Of a stretch of DNA of 40,390 nucleotides, positions 21,881 to 31,809 are shown piece by piece. The stretch is taken from NCBI GenBank assembly GCA_029264775.1, contig JARHYT010000049.1, positions 1 through 40,390 of the forward strand, given 5' to 3'. Below the pieces are notes generated by a model. It was not told the origin of the DNA, made no database searches, and saw only the letters and a list, made by a program, of their open reading frames with translations. This DNA is from Helicobacter sp. (lineage in GTDB: Bacteria > Campylobacterota > Campylobacteria > Campylobacterales > Helicobacteraceae). Numbering within the stretch: position 1 is the first letter of the stretch; every line of letters starts with the position of its first letter. A program made the translations under genes and the position numbers.

Positions 21881-22252
21881 TTATTTAGAATCAATATTAT
21901 TTTTTCTTTCCAACATTTTCTTTTCTCTTTTTTCTATAATTTTGTCTTGCATATATTTATATTTTTCTTCGTTTTTTAGAGAATCTAGATCTTTATATAA
22001 TCTTTTATATGCTTTTATCACATTTAAAATTGCAGCGGCAATACCATAGGCTAATCCAACCCATATAAGCCAGTAATAACCAAGCCATTTATATAGTAGA
22101 TAACCTATACCAAACCCAATAAGTACTGCTACTATCATGGAGATTCCAAGCGATAAGTCATTAGCTCCTCTTGTTATTTGCCTTATTTTGCTATTTTTGT
22201 TTAAATCTAATGATTCTTTATTTTTCTTCATTTGTGAATCTTGATCTTGCAT
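21881..22252 (-). CDS. AtpZ/AtpI-like protein
   Basis: Two TM segments; GANDLSLGISMIVAVLIGFGIGYLLYKWLGYYWLIWVGLAYGIAAAILNVIKAYKR. Confidence 0.8.
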   Translation of the reverse strand: MQDQDSQMKKNKESLDLNKNSKIRQITRGANDLSLGISMIVAVLIGFGIGYLLYKWLGYYWLIWVGLAYGIAAAILNVIKAYKRLYKDLDSLKNEEKYKYMQDKIIEKREKKMLERKNNIDSK

Positions 22253-22262
22253 TAATCCCTAC

Positions 22263-22922
22263 CTAAAAATCAAATTTTATTGATCTTGTTACTCCTCGAA
22301 ATATGCAATGTATTTTCTCGTTTTCCATATATAAAAATGCACCTTCTAGCATATATGGCCATATGAAGTTATCACCATTTGGTTGTATTTGATGACAAAA
22401 ACATACAATAGCACTTAAAAATGTGTCATGAGTTACAAATAACTCCATATCTTCAGAATCTTTATTTGCAAATATATACGCAAATAGTGTTTTCATGCTT
22501 TCGCACAAACCTTTCATGCCACTTAATTTTTTATCATTCAAAAATTCAGATATTATCCAATATGGTGAGTAATTAATAAAAAGATCTTTAGCTAGCTCTA
22601 AATCTTCTATGTATGAATCTGCTAATACATTTGTTTTTATAATATCTAATTTTTTATTTGTTGTTGTTTCGTATCCATTTGCAAAAAGATTTGCTGTTTG
22701 CAAACATCGTTCAACAACGCTTGAATGGATTCTGTTGATTCTCAATTTACAATGTTTGCCAAAATCCCATGCCATTATTTCGCCTTCTCTTGTGAGCAAT
22801 ATATCAGCACCCATATCATCAGGTGGTATATCGCCCCTTATGGAATGCCTAAGAATTACTTTTGAATTTTTTGGAGCAATTTTCGCACTTTTTGCGAAGT
22901 CCTCATATATAGTTTTAATCAC
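22263..22922 (-). CDS. Histidine phosphatase superfamily protein
   Basis: VILRHSIRGDIPPDDMGADILLTREGE...HSSVVERCLQTANLFANG...LFVTHDTFLSAIV. Confidence 0.8.
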   Translation of the reverse strand: MIKTIYEDFAKSAKIAPKNSKVILRHSIRGDIPPDDMGADILLTREGEIMAWDFGKHCKLRINRIHSSVVERCLQTANLFANGYETTTNKKLDIIKTNVLADSYIEDLELAKDLFINYSPYWIISEFLNDKKLSGMKGLCESMKTLFAYIFANKDSEDMELFVTHDTFLSAIVCFCHQIQPNGDNFIWPYMLEGAFLYMENEKIHCIFRGVTRSIKFDF

Positions 22923-22936
22923 TTAACACCTTTAAT

Positions 22937-25390
22937 TTATTGTTCTTCAATGATAGGTCTTAGTTTGTAAGTATAACTAAATGTTGTTAAGGGAACAAAT
23001 TTAAATTCAGCCTTTATATATACATTATCAATTACACTTATATTGTTTCCTTGTGTTAATACAGGCGTTCTGTTGCTGCCAGCCTTTATTCCTATACCAA
23101 AACATTTAATATCTTTGTAGATCCCAACTCCAAGACTTACAATATTATATGTACGAAAATCATATCCTAAGTCTGCTACTAAGCCAAAGTAACCTAAGTC
23201 TCCTCTAAACGAAAAGCTAAGATAATTTGATGAATCTATAGGCTTGTATGTTAGAGTTGTTGGATCTATGCTCCATGATGCATCATCCCTTTTTAAGTAA
23301 TATGAAATACTAGCTGCGTATGCCCCCTTTGCATAACTTGCATTAAATGCTAATTCTGTAAAATTGTTATAAAACCATGAGTAAAAGAAACTTACATTTA
23401 AAAATAAACCATCTATTGGTGAAGTTCCCAACTTATTTTCCATAGGGATTTTAACAGGTGATATTGGATCATCAAAATTTAAAGATTGCGATATTTTCCA
23501 GTAAAAAAATTCGTTGCCATTCCTGCCATAGAAATAATTTACTATATTCATATCAAGTCGTTTTATCATTTGATATATATTGTTGAATAGTTGCGGATTC
23601 CATATATCAGCACCATTTTGTATGAATGCTAATTTATCTGGGCTAAGTTTGCTAAAACTTTTAAGAATTTCTGTTCCTAATATACCATCTGTAAATACGG
23701 CTTTATCTATTGGTGCATTAAATATCAAAGAAGTTTGCATAGAATGAAAAAAATATTTATATTTTCTGCCAATATCACTATGCAATGAAAGCCTATAATT
23801 TAAATTTACATAATTTCCAATGTTATCTTGTATAGGAGTGGCAGAGTTTGGAGTTTCATATATTTTTGTATTCTGTGTGTTTGTAGCAAAAATATTACCA
23901 CCAAACATATTTAGCCATGCTCCAACAGAGAAGTATTTATTTAAAAAAGAAAATTGCATCCCAATGGGAATATTGACTTCATTTGACAAGTATGAATATC
24001 CCTTTTGTCTATATCCATACTTTGATTGATAATTAATAGAATAAAGCAATTCTTTAAAAAATAGGGAATTCATGTATTTATGATATTGTATGTTTGGCAT
24101 ATCGTGCATAGTTGTAGCATCATTCGGAGCATATAAGTTAAGGTAGTAGCGTAGATTGATTCCAAAATAATGATTGTTTGTTTGTGCATATATATTTACT
24201 TTAGAGATATATGAAGTTGCATTTAAAAAATAACGCACATCATTTAAACGCATATAATCTATATCATTCATAAATGCTAAATCAAAATACATGTCATTGT
24301 TGATATTTGTTTGTATGCCGAAATATTTTTGAATAACATCGCGTTTGCTGTGTTGAAAGTCAAAGCCATATATATGTTGATTCAATAGGTTTAATCTTTG
24401 CACATACTCATTTGAATTATAAAAATATTTAAAATGTAAAATATATTTATCATTCCCACTATCGACTGCACGAAATTCAAAATTTGCTCCACCACCGCGT
24501 GAAGTTCTAAATTGTGGGCTAATTGTTATATCCCAAAAATTTTGCAATGCAATAAAATATGGTTGAATATATGTAAAACCATCTGTTCCAGAAGTTCCAA
24601 GTGTTGGATACAGAAAGCCACTTGTTCTTTTATTTTCAAGTGAAACTTTTAAATAAGGAAAATAAAATACAGGAACATCTCCTATATATATTCGCGGATT
24701 CCATAATGCAAGTGTATTTTTATCTTTATCATATGCTCCCTTAGTGGAATCAATTCTCCATGCAGGACTTGTAAAAGAACATCCAGATACTATGGAATCA
24801 GCAAATCTATAGATTGATTTTTGCTGACTTGCACTTTCTGCTTTGGTCCAAATACCTGTTTCTGTGTCTTGTATATAAAATGGTCTAATAATGCTAAAAT
24901 TTGAATTTAAATATATTGTTGCTTGTTGCGTATAAACAGATAAAGTATTGCCTTTGTATATGCGAACATTGCCTATTAGTCTTGCTTGTTTATTATCCGG
25001 ATTATAGGTTATTTCATCGGCTATGATATAGGCTTCTTTGTTTTTCAAAATGGCATTTCCACGCACAATCATAAAATTATCATAGTGTTCTATATTTTCT
25101 CCCAATAATTCAAATAGTTTTGTGTAATCTGTATCTCTTTTTTCAACACCTGTCTTTAAATTTTTACTCATTTCTTCTTTTTCTTCATCAGATAGTTTTT
25201 GTTTTGGCTGTTGCCCTTGATTCTGCGTAGGATTAGTTGGCATTGTAGGTGTTAACTTTGGATTTTTGTCATCATACATAAAAATTGCAGAATTTGTAGT
25301 GTTATTTAATGTTTTATGTTCATTTTTATTCGCATATAAGAGGTTATTTGCATATGCTAGTATAAATACACATAATAATATATTACGCAT
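22937..25390 (-). CDS. lptD: LPS-assembly protein LptD (OstA/Imp)
   Basis: N-terminal OstA-type domain (MIVRGNAILKNKEAYIIADEITYNPDNKQARLIGNVRIYKG) followed by a large beta-rich domain. Confidence 0.88.
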   Translation of the reverse strand: MRNILLCVFILAYANNLLYANKNEHKTLNNTTNSAIFMYDDKNPKLTPTMPTNPTQNQGQQPKQKLSDEEKEEMSKNLKTGVEKRDTDYTKLFELLGENIEHYDNFMIVRGNAILKNKEAYIIADEITYNPDNKQARLIGNVRIYKGNTLSVYTQQATIYLNSNFSIIRPFYIQDTETGIWTKAESASQQKSIYRFADSIVSGCSFTSPAWRIDSTKGAYDKDKNTLALWNPRIYIGDVPVFYFPYLKVSLENKRTSGFLYPTLGTSGTDGFTYIQPYFIALQNFWDITISPQFRTSRGGGANFEFRAVDSGNDKYILHFKYFYNSNEYVQRLNLLNQHIYGFDFQHSKRDVIQKYFGIQTNINNDMYFDLAFMNDIDYMRLNDVRYFLNATSYISKVNIYAQTNNHYFGINLRYYLNLYAPNDATTMHDMPNIQYHKYMNSLFFKELLYSINYQSKYGYRQKGYSYLSNEVNIPIGMQFSFLNKYFSVGAWLNMFGGNIFATNTQNTKIYETPNSATPIQDNIGNYVNLNYRLSLHSDIGRKYKYFFHSMQTSLIFNAPIDKAVFTDGILGTEILKSFSKLSPDKLAFIQNGADIWNPQLFNNIYQMIKRLDMNIVNYFYGRNGNEFFYWKISQSLNFDDPISPVKIPMENKLGTSPIDGLFLNVSFFYSWFYNNFTELAFNASYAKGAYAASISYYLKRDDASWSIDPTTLTYKPIDSSNYLSFSFRGDLGYFGLVADLGYDFRTYNIVSLGVGIYKDIKCFGIGIKAGSNRTPVLTQGNNISVIDNVYIKAEFKFVPLTTFSYTYKLRPIIEEQ

Positions 25391-25401
25391 GCTTGCAAAC
25401 T

Positions 25402-25953
25402 TTATGCAACTATAACAATAGTGTTGCTCATTTTATCATGAATTGTTCTATAATATTTATCAAATAGCCCAAATATAAAACCTACATAAAGAAGTGTGCC
25501 AAAAAAGCATTTAAAAATAGATCTTTTCATACACACATGCAATGTTGGCTTATCAAAATTATTAGAATCAACAACGCGTATTCTTAATAGAATCTGTCCT
25601 AATGTTGCACCATACAGATAGACTAATATAAAATGATAGACAATTTGCAAACCAATATGGATTGCTAAAAATAAAAGTAATGTATCTAATGCTTCTTTTG
25701 TTGTGATTCTAAGGTTTTCTAGTATAGCACTATTATCTGGTGTTGAGGATAATTGTGCTTTTGTATAATTTGCATTATATGTTTTTTTAATAATATTTTG
25801 TGCGTTTTCAATTTTTTGCTTTTGTGCATTTGAAAAGAATGTTGTTATTATAAGTGCTATAATAATAGTGTCTATTACATAGGCACTAACACGAGATATA
25901 GCTGATGCTATTCTTATGTTCTCTCTATACAAGTCTGTTTCTAATCTATCCAT
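25402..25953 (-). CDS. RDD family membrane protein
   Basis: RVSAYVIDTIIIALI...YLYGATLGQILLRIRVVDSNN. Confidence 0.85.
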   Translation of the reverse strand: MDRLETDLYRENIRIASAISRVSAYVIDTIIIALIITTFFSNAQKQKIENAQNIIKKTYNANYTKAQLSSTPDNSAILENLRITTKEALDTLLLFLAIHIGLQIVYHFILVYLYGATLGQILLRIRVVDSNNFDKPTLHVCMKRSIFKCFFGTLLYVGFIFGLFDKYYRTIHDKMSNTIVIVA

Positions 25954-25976
25954 AATATAACTTCTTTATACATTTA

Positions 25977-27308
25977 TTATTTTAAGGCTTGATATGCAAT
26001 ATCTTTTCTGTAATGCTTCCCACTAAATTCAATTTTTGATACAATATCATACGCATTATTTCTTGCCTCATCAATTGTATCTCCAATGCCTACTGCAATG
26101 ATACTTCTACCACTATTTGCATAAATTGCGGAATCTTTGACGCTTGTACTTGCAAAAACGACATGTCCTGTTTCTAAATTAGTATCTTGTGGGTTGATCC
26201 CATTAAATGTAATTTTTGCCGGATAATCTTGTGACTTAAAATTTTGTACATAATCATTGCTTGCCATAACCACACACACTACACATTTGTTATGAAATTC
26301 TATATTTTCTACCATTTGTCCTTTTGCAAATGAATACATTATATCGAACGCAGAAGTTTTCAAAAGTGGCATTAATACTTCGCATTCTGGGTCACCAAAG
26401 CGTACATTGTATTCAAGCAGATAAGGTTCGTTATTAACAATCATGATGCCTGCGAAAATTACGCCTTTGTAGGGGTTATTGGAATCTCGCAATGCGTTAA
26501 ATGTTGGTGTCAAGATTCTGTCTTTCACTTTTTTTTCTAATTCTTTGTTATAAAGAGTGTGTGGTATATTTGTATAAGCCCCCATTCCACCTGTATTTGG
26601 TCCTTTATCATTATCAAAAAGTCTCTTATGATCTTGGCACGCAGGAAGTACAATATAGTCCTGCCCGTTACTTAGTGCAAATATAGACAATTCATAGCCA
26701 TCTAAAAATTCTTCAATTACAACGCTTTTTCCAGAATCACCAAATAATTTTCCATCAAGCATTAAACTAAGTTGTTTCTTTGCATCCTCTTTACAATGCA
26801 ATATCAAAACGCCTTTTCCACCGCATAAACCGCTTGCTTTAAGAACTATAGGTATAGATAAAGATTCTATAAAATCATATCCTTCCTGCTTATTATTTAA
26901 CGAAACTTCTTTATATTTTGCTGTTGGTATATTTAAGTTGCTTATGAATGACTTCATATAAGCCTTAGAGCCTTCTAGTTTTGCATTGTTGAGACTTGGA
27001 GCAAATACTAATATGCCATTAGATTCTAAAAAATCACTTATACCTTCCATAAGTGGTGCTTCAGGTCCAACAATAACAAGAGAAATCTTATTTTTTCTTA
27101 TGTTTGTCAATAATTCATCATAATTTTTGTATTCAATATGTTTAGCGTTGAGGTACATGGTAGCTGCTGGATGTTGAGGGCTAAAAAAAATATCTTTTAC
27201 TTTTTTATCATTTTTTAATGCCAAAGCTATACTATATTCTCTTCCACCATTCCCGATAATTAAAATATTTTGATTATTTAAAGTTTGTAAGTCTGTATTA
27301 TTTTGCAA
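25977..27308 (-). CDS. purD: Phosphoribosylamine-glycine ligase
   Basis: ILIIGNGGREYSIALAL, VGPEAPLMEGISD, LKASGLCGGKGVLI, DHKRLFDNDKGPNTGGMGAY and EYNVRFGDPECEVLMP. Confidence 0.97.
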   Translation of the reverse strand: MQNNTDLQTLNNQNILIIGNGGREYSIALALKNDKKVKDIFFSPQHPAATMYLNAKHIEYKNYDELLTNIRKNKISLVIVGPEAPLMEGISDFLESNGILVFAPSLNNAKLEGSKAYMKSFISNLNIPTAKYKEVSLNNKQEGYDFIESLSIPIVLKASGLCGGKGVLILHCKEDAKKQLSLMLDGKLFGDSGKSVVIEEFLDGYELSIFALSNGQDYIVLPACQDHKRLFDNDKGPNTGGMGAYTNIPHTLYNKELEKKVKDRILTPTFNALRDSNNPYKGVIFAGIMIVNNEPYLLEYNVRFGDPECEVLMPLLKTSAFDIMYSFAKGQMVENIEFHNKCVVCVVMASNDYVQNFKSQDYPAKITFNGINPQDTNLETGHVVFASTSVKDSAIYANSGRSIIAVGIGDTIDEARNNAYDIVSKIEFSGKHYRKDIAYQALK

Positions 27309-27334
27309 TGTGATACCTTTTATATAATTAAACC

Positions 27335-27492
27335 CAAAAGAACGCTACTTCCATTATATTGTGTAAGCCCAACAAAAGCTACAACAAATAGGGCATTACG
27401 AAATAATTAGGCGACGAATCCTAAAATGCTATGGCATCCTTCACTACTATCATAGAGCAGATACACCGACACACATACTTCAGTGCAACCCA
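27335..27492 (-). ncRNA. ssrS: Candidate structured RNA upstream of purD, 6S RNA-like architecture
   Basis: No plausible ORF. Manual fold: closing stem GUUGC/GUAGC and UAUGUGUG/CACAAUAUA, large central bubble, apical stem UAGCAUU..UUAGG-AUUCGUCG-CCUAA..AAUGCCCUA. Possible -10 TAAAAT just upstream. Confidence 0.42.
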
Positions 27493-27605
27493 AAAAAGTA
27501 TTTTAATATAGACTACCAATCTTTAAGAAGAAACACGAAACTTTCAGGCGATCATAATTATAGCAAGTTTTAGATAAAATTCAGTTATAATTTATCAAGG
27601 AGTAA

Positions 27606-28574
27606 GTGTTGCGGTTATTATATAGCTTTTGCGTATTACATGATTATGATAGGATCGATGTTGCATTACATGAAATTTTAAAAATATCTAGATCACAAGT
27701 TAGTCAATGGATAGAATCTAAATTAATAAAAGTGAATGGTAAATTAGCAAAAAAAAGTAGATTTTTAAAAAAAAGAGATTTAATATATATATTTAGTGTA
27801 AAAATACAAGAATCTTTAAACATTAAAGAAGTACCAAGTGATTTGGATATAGAAGTCATACATGAGACAGATAATTATATAATTTTTAATAAACCAAGAA
27901 ATTTAGTTGTTCACCATGCACCAAGCGTTAAGGAATTTACCTTCACTGATTATTTAATGGCATGTAATTATGAGCTTTCAACAATTAATGGCGATTTAAG
28001 ATTTGGTATTGTGCATAGGCTTGATAAAGATACAAGCGGGGCTATTCTTGTGGCTAAAAACAATGATAGTCATTTGCATTTTTCTAATATGTTAAAAAAT
28101 CGCACAATGGGTAGAATCTATATTTGTGTAATAAATAAGCCACTAAAAAATAATATGTGCGTAGAATGCTTTATGGGGAGAAATCCCAATAATCGCCTAA
28201 AGATGTCAAAACTTGATAAAAATAGATTTCCGCAAGCAAGGGATTCTAAAAGTGAATTTCGCAAGATTGCACAAAGCAACAATAATGAATATGAGCTTAT
28301 AGGAGTTAGATTATTTAGCGGTAGGACACATCAAATAAGAGTGCATTTAAGCACAATTGATAGGTATATTTATGGTGATATTTTATATAGCCCAGAAAAG
28401 TTAAAATTTGGTTATAAAACAAAAATGCTACTTCATGCAAAGCTTCTTTACTTTGAAGGAATGGTTTTTAGTGCAAAAATACCTAAAGATTTGCTAAAAT
28501 TCTTAGAGGAAAACTTTGTAGATTATGAATCCAGATTGGAATCTTGCTTAAAAGAATGGCAAAAAGAACTTTAA
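27606..28574 (+). CDS. RluA-family pseudouridine synthase
   Basis: S4-like N-terminus; GIVHRLDKDTSGAILVAKN, LFSGRTHQIRVHLSTIDRYIYGDILY. Confidence 0.94.
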   Translation: MLRLLYSFCVLHDYDRIDVALHEILKISRSQVSQWIESKLIKVNGKLAKKSRFLKKRDLIYIFSVKIQESLNIKEVPSDLDIEVIHETDNYIIFNKPRNLVVHHAPSVKEFTFTDYLMACNYELSTINGDLRFGIVHRLDKDTSGAILVAKNNDSHLHFSNMLKNRTMGRIYICVINKPLKNNMCVECFMGRNPNNRLKMSKLDKNRFPQARDSKSEFRKIAQSNNNEYELIGVRLFSGRTHQIRVHLSTIDRYIYGDILYSPEKLKFGYKTKMLLHAKLLYFEGMVFSAKIPKDLLKFLEENFVDYESRLESCLKEWQKEL

Positions 28575-28650
28575 ATGATATAATTCACAATTGTAAAATA
28601 TTAAAATAGTTTCATTAAAATAATTTTGGGAGTAAATTTGTATGGTATTT

Positions 28651-29934
28651 ATGCGTTCAAAACAATTTCATTTGCTTTTGTTGTCTTTGTTATACTCATT
28701 TTTTGTTCATGGATGCTTTCAAGTGTTTAGTTTAATGGGTATTAAAGATGAGGTTGATGATAAATTACCTGTTGTAAAGACATTTCGTGCATTGCCCGAT
28801 GTAACCTCTGTTGGGTTTGAGTGGAGATTACCAGAAGATATATCATTAATTGATGGATATATGATATATAGAAAGAACAAAAAAGATGAATTTGTTAAGA
28901 TTGCTTTTATAAAGAATGCACATTCTACGCATTATTACGAGGGCAATTTAGAGCCAAATACAGAATATTCATACGCAATATCAAGTGTTGGCAAGGATTC
29001 TAAAGTGTCTAATAAAAGTAATGTTTTGAAGATTAAAACATCATTTATAGATCCGGTAGATTTCGTATATGCCTCAAAAGATTTAGCAAAGCGAATTAAA
29101 ATATTTTGGAGCCCAAGTCCAAATCCTGTCGTGAAAAATTACATAATAGAAAGAAAAGGCAAGAATGATAAATTTGTTAGTATAGGCTCTACGACAAATC
29201 GCATGCTTGTTGAATTTTTTGATGAAAACATAGACGACAACACAGAGCATACATATAGGGTTATATCTCAAAGTTATGAAGGGGCAAAATCAACTCCTAG
29301 TAAAGAAGTTACAGGAAAAACTAGATCTGCACCAAATATGATAACAGATATTGTAGCGACTAATGACAAGCAAAGAAGTATATGGATAGAATGGAAACCC
29401 AGCGATAATAAAGAAATGGCAGGATACAATGTTTGGGTATCCGAAAATGATGATATGTATAGAAAAATAGCTTTTGTTCAAAGAGAATCTTATATACATA
29501 AAGTCGATGAAGATGGAGCTATAAGGCATTATAAGATTAGTGTTGTGGATAGATATAAACTTGAGTCTAGTTTGCAAGAAAATGGTGTTAGAGGGCAAAC
29601 ATTGCCACCACCACCAACTCCTGTTGTTTCTCAAGGATTGATTGAAAAAAATAATATTGTGATAAAGTGGGATAAGGTTGATGATGCTAGAGTTATTGGT
29701 TATGTGGTTTATAGGAGTAGTGAAAGCGGAGAAGTAAGCAGATTTGGTGATATTAAAACTACTAGTTTCATAGATAAAGATGTTAAGGGTGGAATTAGTT
29801 ATACATACTATGTGGTTAGTGTTGATAAACTAGGCATGGAATCGTTGTCTAGCAATAAAATTATGCTTTCTTTATTACCACAAGAGACAAATACTAAGGC
29901 ACAAAAAGCAAACAAAGATTCTAATAAAAAGTAA
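28651..29934 (+). CDS. Fibronectin type III repeat lipoprotein
   Basis: Signal/lipobox-like MRSKQFHLLLLSLLYSFFVHGC, then several FnIII-like repeats (e.g. WRLPEDISLIDGYMIYRKNKKDEFVKIAFI...YAISSVGKDSKVSNKS). Confidence 0.85.
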   Translation: MRSKQFHLLLLSLLYSFFVHGCFQVFSLMGIKDEVDDKLPVVKTFRALPDVTSVGFEWRLPEDISLIDGYMIYRKNKKDEFVKIAFIKNAHSTHYYEGNLEPNTEYSYAISSVGKDSKVSNKSNVLKIKTSFIDPVDFVYASKDLAKRIKIFWSPSPNPVVKNYIIERKGKNDKFVSIGSTTNRMLVEFFDENIDDNTEHTYRVISQSYEGAKSTPSKEVTGKTRSAPNMITDIVATNDKQRSIWIEWKPSDNKEMAGYNVWVSENDDMYRKIAFVQRESYIHKVDEDGAIRHYKISVVDRYKLESSLQENGVRGQTLPPPPTPVVSQGLIEKNNIVIKWDKVDDARVIGYVVYRSSESGEVSRFGDIKTTSFIDKDVKGGISYTYYVVSVDKLGMESLSSNKIMLSLLPQETNTKAQKANKDSNKK

Positions 29935-29944
29935 GGATACATAG

Positions 29945-31135
29945 ATGCCGCATTTTGTTAGCACAAATATGTTTGAGGATACCAATACAAAATACCATGA
30001 TTTTTATATCATGGATTATTTGGTTAATGAAAAGCATAATAATCTTCAAATATTGCCAGTGTGGTATAAAAATTCAATATTCTTTATTCGTTGCATAAAA
30101 AGGCATAACGATTTTTTGTATAAAATTGATAAATTAACTCGCCCAAATGATTTGTGTGCAATAAAAGTAGTTTTAGGTTTTATATCAAGTAAATTAGAGG
30201 TAGTTAGACACAATTTAAATCAAGTGAATAAAAAGCATACAAGGGGTACGCAAACGCAATATTTTTTGCATGAAGACGAACTAGAAACTATAAAGCCAGA
30301 TTTAATTGAGATAGGTTTTGGTAGTGGGAGACATATATTAGATCTAGCAAAGTCAAATCCAACCAAAAAAGTATTGGGTTTTGAAATACATGCCCCATCA
30401 ATAAGACAGGTACTAAATGCTATAGAAATACACAAATTAAGCAATCTATATATATGCAATCTTGATGCAAGGTTAGGCATTCAAGCATTTAAATCAAAAA
30501 GTGTAGAAGTTATTTTTCTGCATTTTCCAGTTCCGTGGAATCAGGCAAAACACAGAAGAGTATTCAGTCGTGATTTCTTAGAAAATAGCTTTAGGGTGTT
30601 AAAAAATAAGGGATATATAAACATAAGAAGCGATGATGATGAATATATAAAAGATGTTATAAGTGAGTCATTAAGTGCAGAGGAAGCACATTTTGAGGTC
30701 TTTAAAAACAAAGATGCAAAAATTATAAGCAAATATGAACAGAGATGGTCAAAGTTAAAAAAAGATATTTATGAATTACATATTTTTAAGCATTTTTTTG
30801 ATTATCAACATAAAGAAAAGGCTAGGATTGAGTTTGAGTTTAATATAAAAGGAATAAAACTATCAGATATTTGCAACAAAAAGTGGATATATGATACAAT
30901 ATTCATTAATATAGGGGATTTATATTGTTCAAAACCAAGCTCTACAGCTAATATTAACATGGTTCAAATTGCATTTGGTAGTTTCTATATGCCATTTAAT
31001 ACATATTTGATTCTAGAAAATGGCGAACTTCATTATTTAAAACGACCATTGTATATAAAATCACATATTATGGCTCATCAGTTTTTATGTAAGATTCTAG
31101 AGCAGAGTTTGTATGTCAAGCTTAAAGAAAGGTAA
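29945..31135 (+). CDS. trmB: tRNA (guanine-N7-)-methyltransferase, long form
   Basis: LIEIGFGSGRHILDLAKSNPTKKVLGFEIHAPSI and VIFLHFPVPWNQAKHRRVFSRDFL; extended N- and C-termini. Confidence 0.93.
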   Translation: MPHFVSTNMFEDTNTKYHDFYIMDYLVNEKHNNLQILPVWYKNSIFFIRCIKRHNDFLYKIDKLTRPNDLCAIKVVLGFISSKLEVVRHNLNQVNKKHTRGTQTQYFLHEDELETIKPDLIEIGFGSGRHILDLAKSNPTKKVLGFEIHAPSIRQVLNAIEIHKLSNLYICNLDARLGIQAFKSKSVEVIFLHFPVPWNQAKHRRVFSRDFLENSFRVLKNKGYINIRSDDDEYIKDVISESLSAEEAHFEVFKNKDAKIISKYEQRWSKLKKDIYELHIFKHFFDYQHKEKARIEFEFNIKGIKLSDICNKKWIYDTIFINIGDLYCSKPSSTANINMVQIAFGSFYMPFNTYLILENGELHYLKRPLYIKSHIMAHQFLCKILEQSLYVKLKER

Positions 31136-31137
31136 AA

Positions 31138-31809
31138 ATGGATACAATCATAAAGGCAAAACAGCTTTGTTTGGGTTATAAGAGGACGGGGCTTGTAATT
31201 AAAAATGCTAATTTTACAATATATCCTAAAGATTTTGTTTTTATTTCCGGTGCAAGTGGTAGCGGAAAAAGTACACTTTTGCGTTCAATATATGGTAATT
31301 TAAGCGTGCAAGCTGGCGATTTGAGTGTTTTGCATTGTAATATGAAAAAAGCTAGCCCTCACAAATTAACATTATTACGCAGAAAAATGGGAATAGTATT
31401 TCAAGATTATAAGCTTATAAAAGATTGGAATGTTGAAAAGAATATAGCTTTACCTATGATTATTAATAAATTTCCCAAATCAGAGATTAAAACACAAGCA
31501 GAAAAATTATTATCACATATAAATCTTTTACATAAGGCTAATAAATACCCATTGGAATTAAGTGGTGGTGAACAACAACGAGTTGCATTAGCAAGAGCAA
31601 TTGCTCATAGACCTAGATTAATACTTTGTGATGAGCCAACAGGGAATCTTGATGATTATTCAAGTGATATGATTTGGGGGCTTTTAAAGTCTTCAAACGA
31701 ACAATTAAATATAACAATTGTAGTTGTGACACATAGAATACCAAAGCATTTAAATCTTAAATATAGAAAAATAGAAATAAAAGAGGGCTTAATTAATGAA
31801 TACGCTTAA
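31138..31809 (+). CDS. ftsE: Cell division ABC transporter ATPase FtsE
   Basis: ISGASGSGKSTLLRSIYG, LSGGEQQRVALARAIAHRPRLILCDEPTGNLD; followed by an ftsX-like gene. Confidence 0.93.
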   Translation: MDTIIKAKQLCLGYKRTGLVIKNANFTIYPKDFVFISGASGSGKSTLLRSIYGNLSVQAGDLSVLHCNMKKASPHKLTLLRRKMGIVFQDYKLIKDWNVEKNIALPMIINKFPKSEIKTQAEKLLSHINLLHKANKYPLELSGGEQQRVALARAIAHRPRLILCDEPTGNLDDYSSDMIWGLLKSSNEQLNITIVVVTHRIPKHLNLKYRKIEIKEGLINEYA

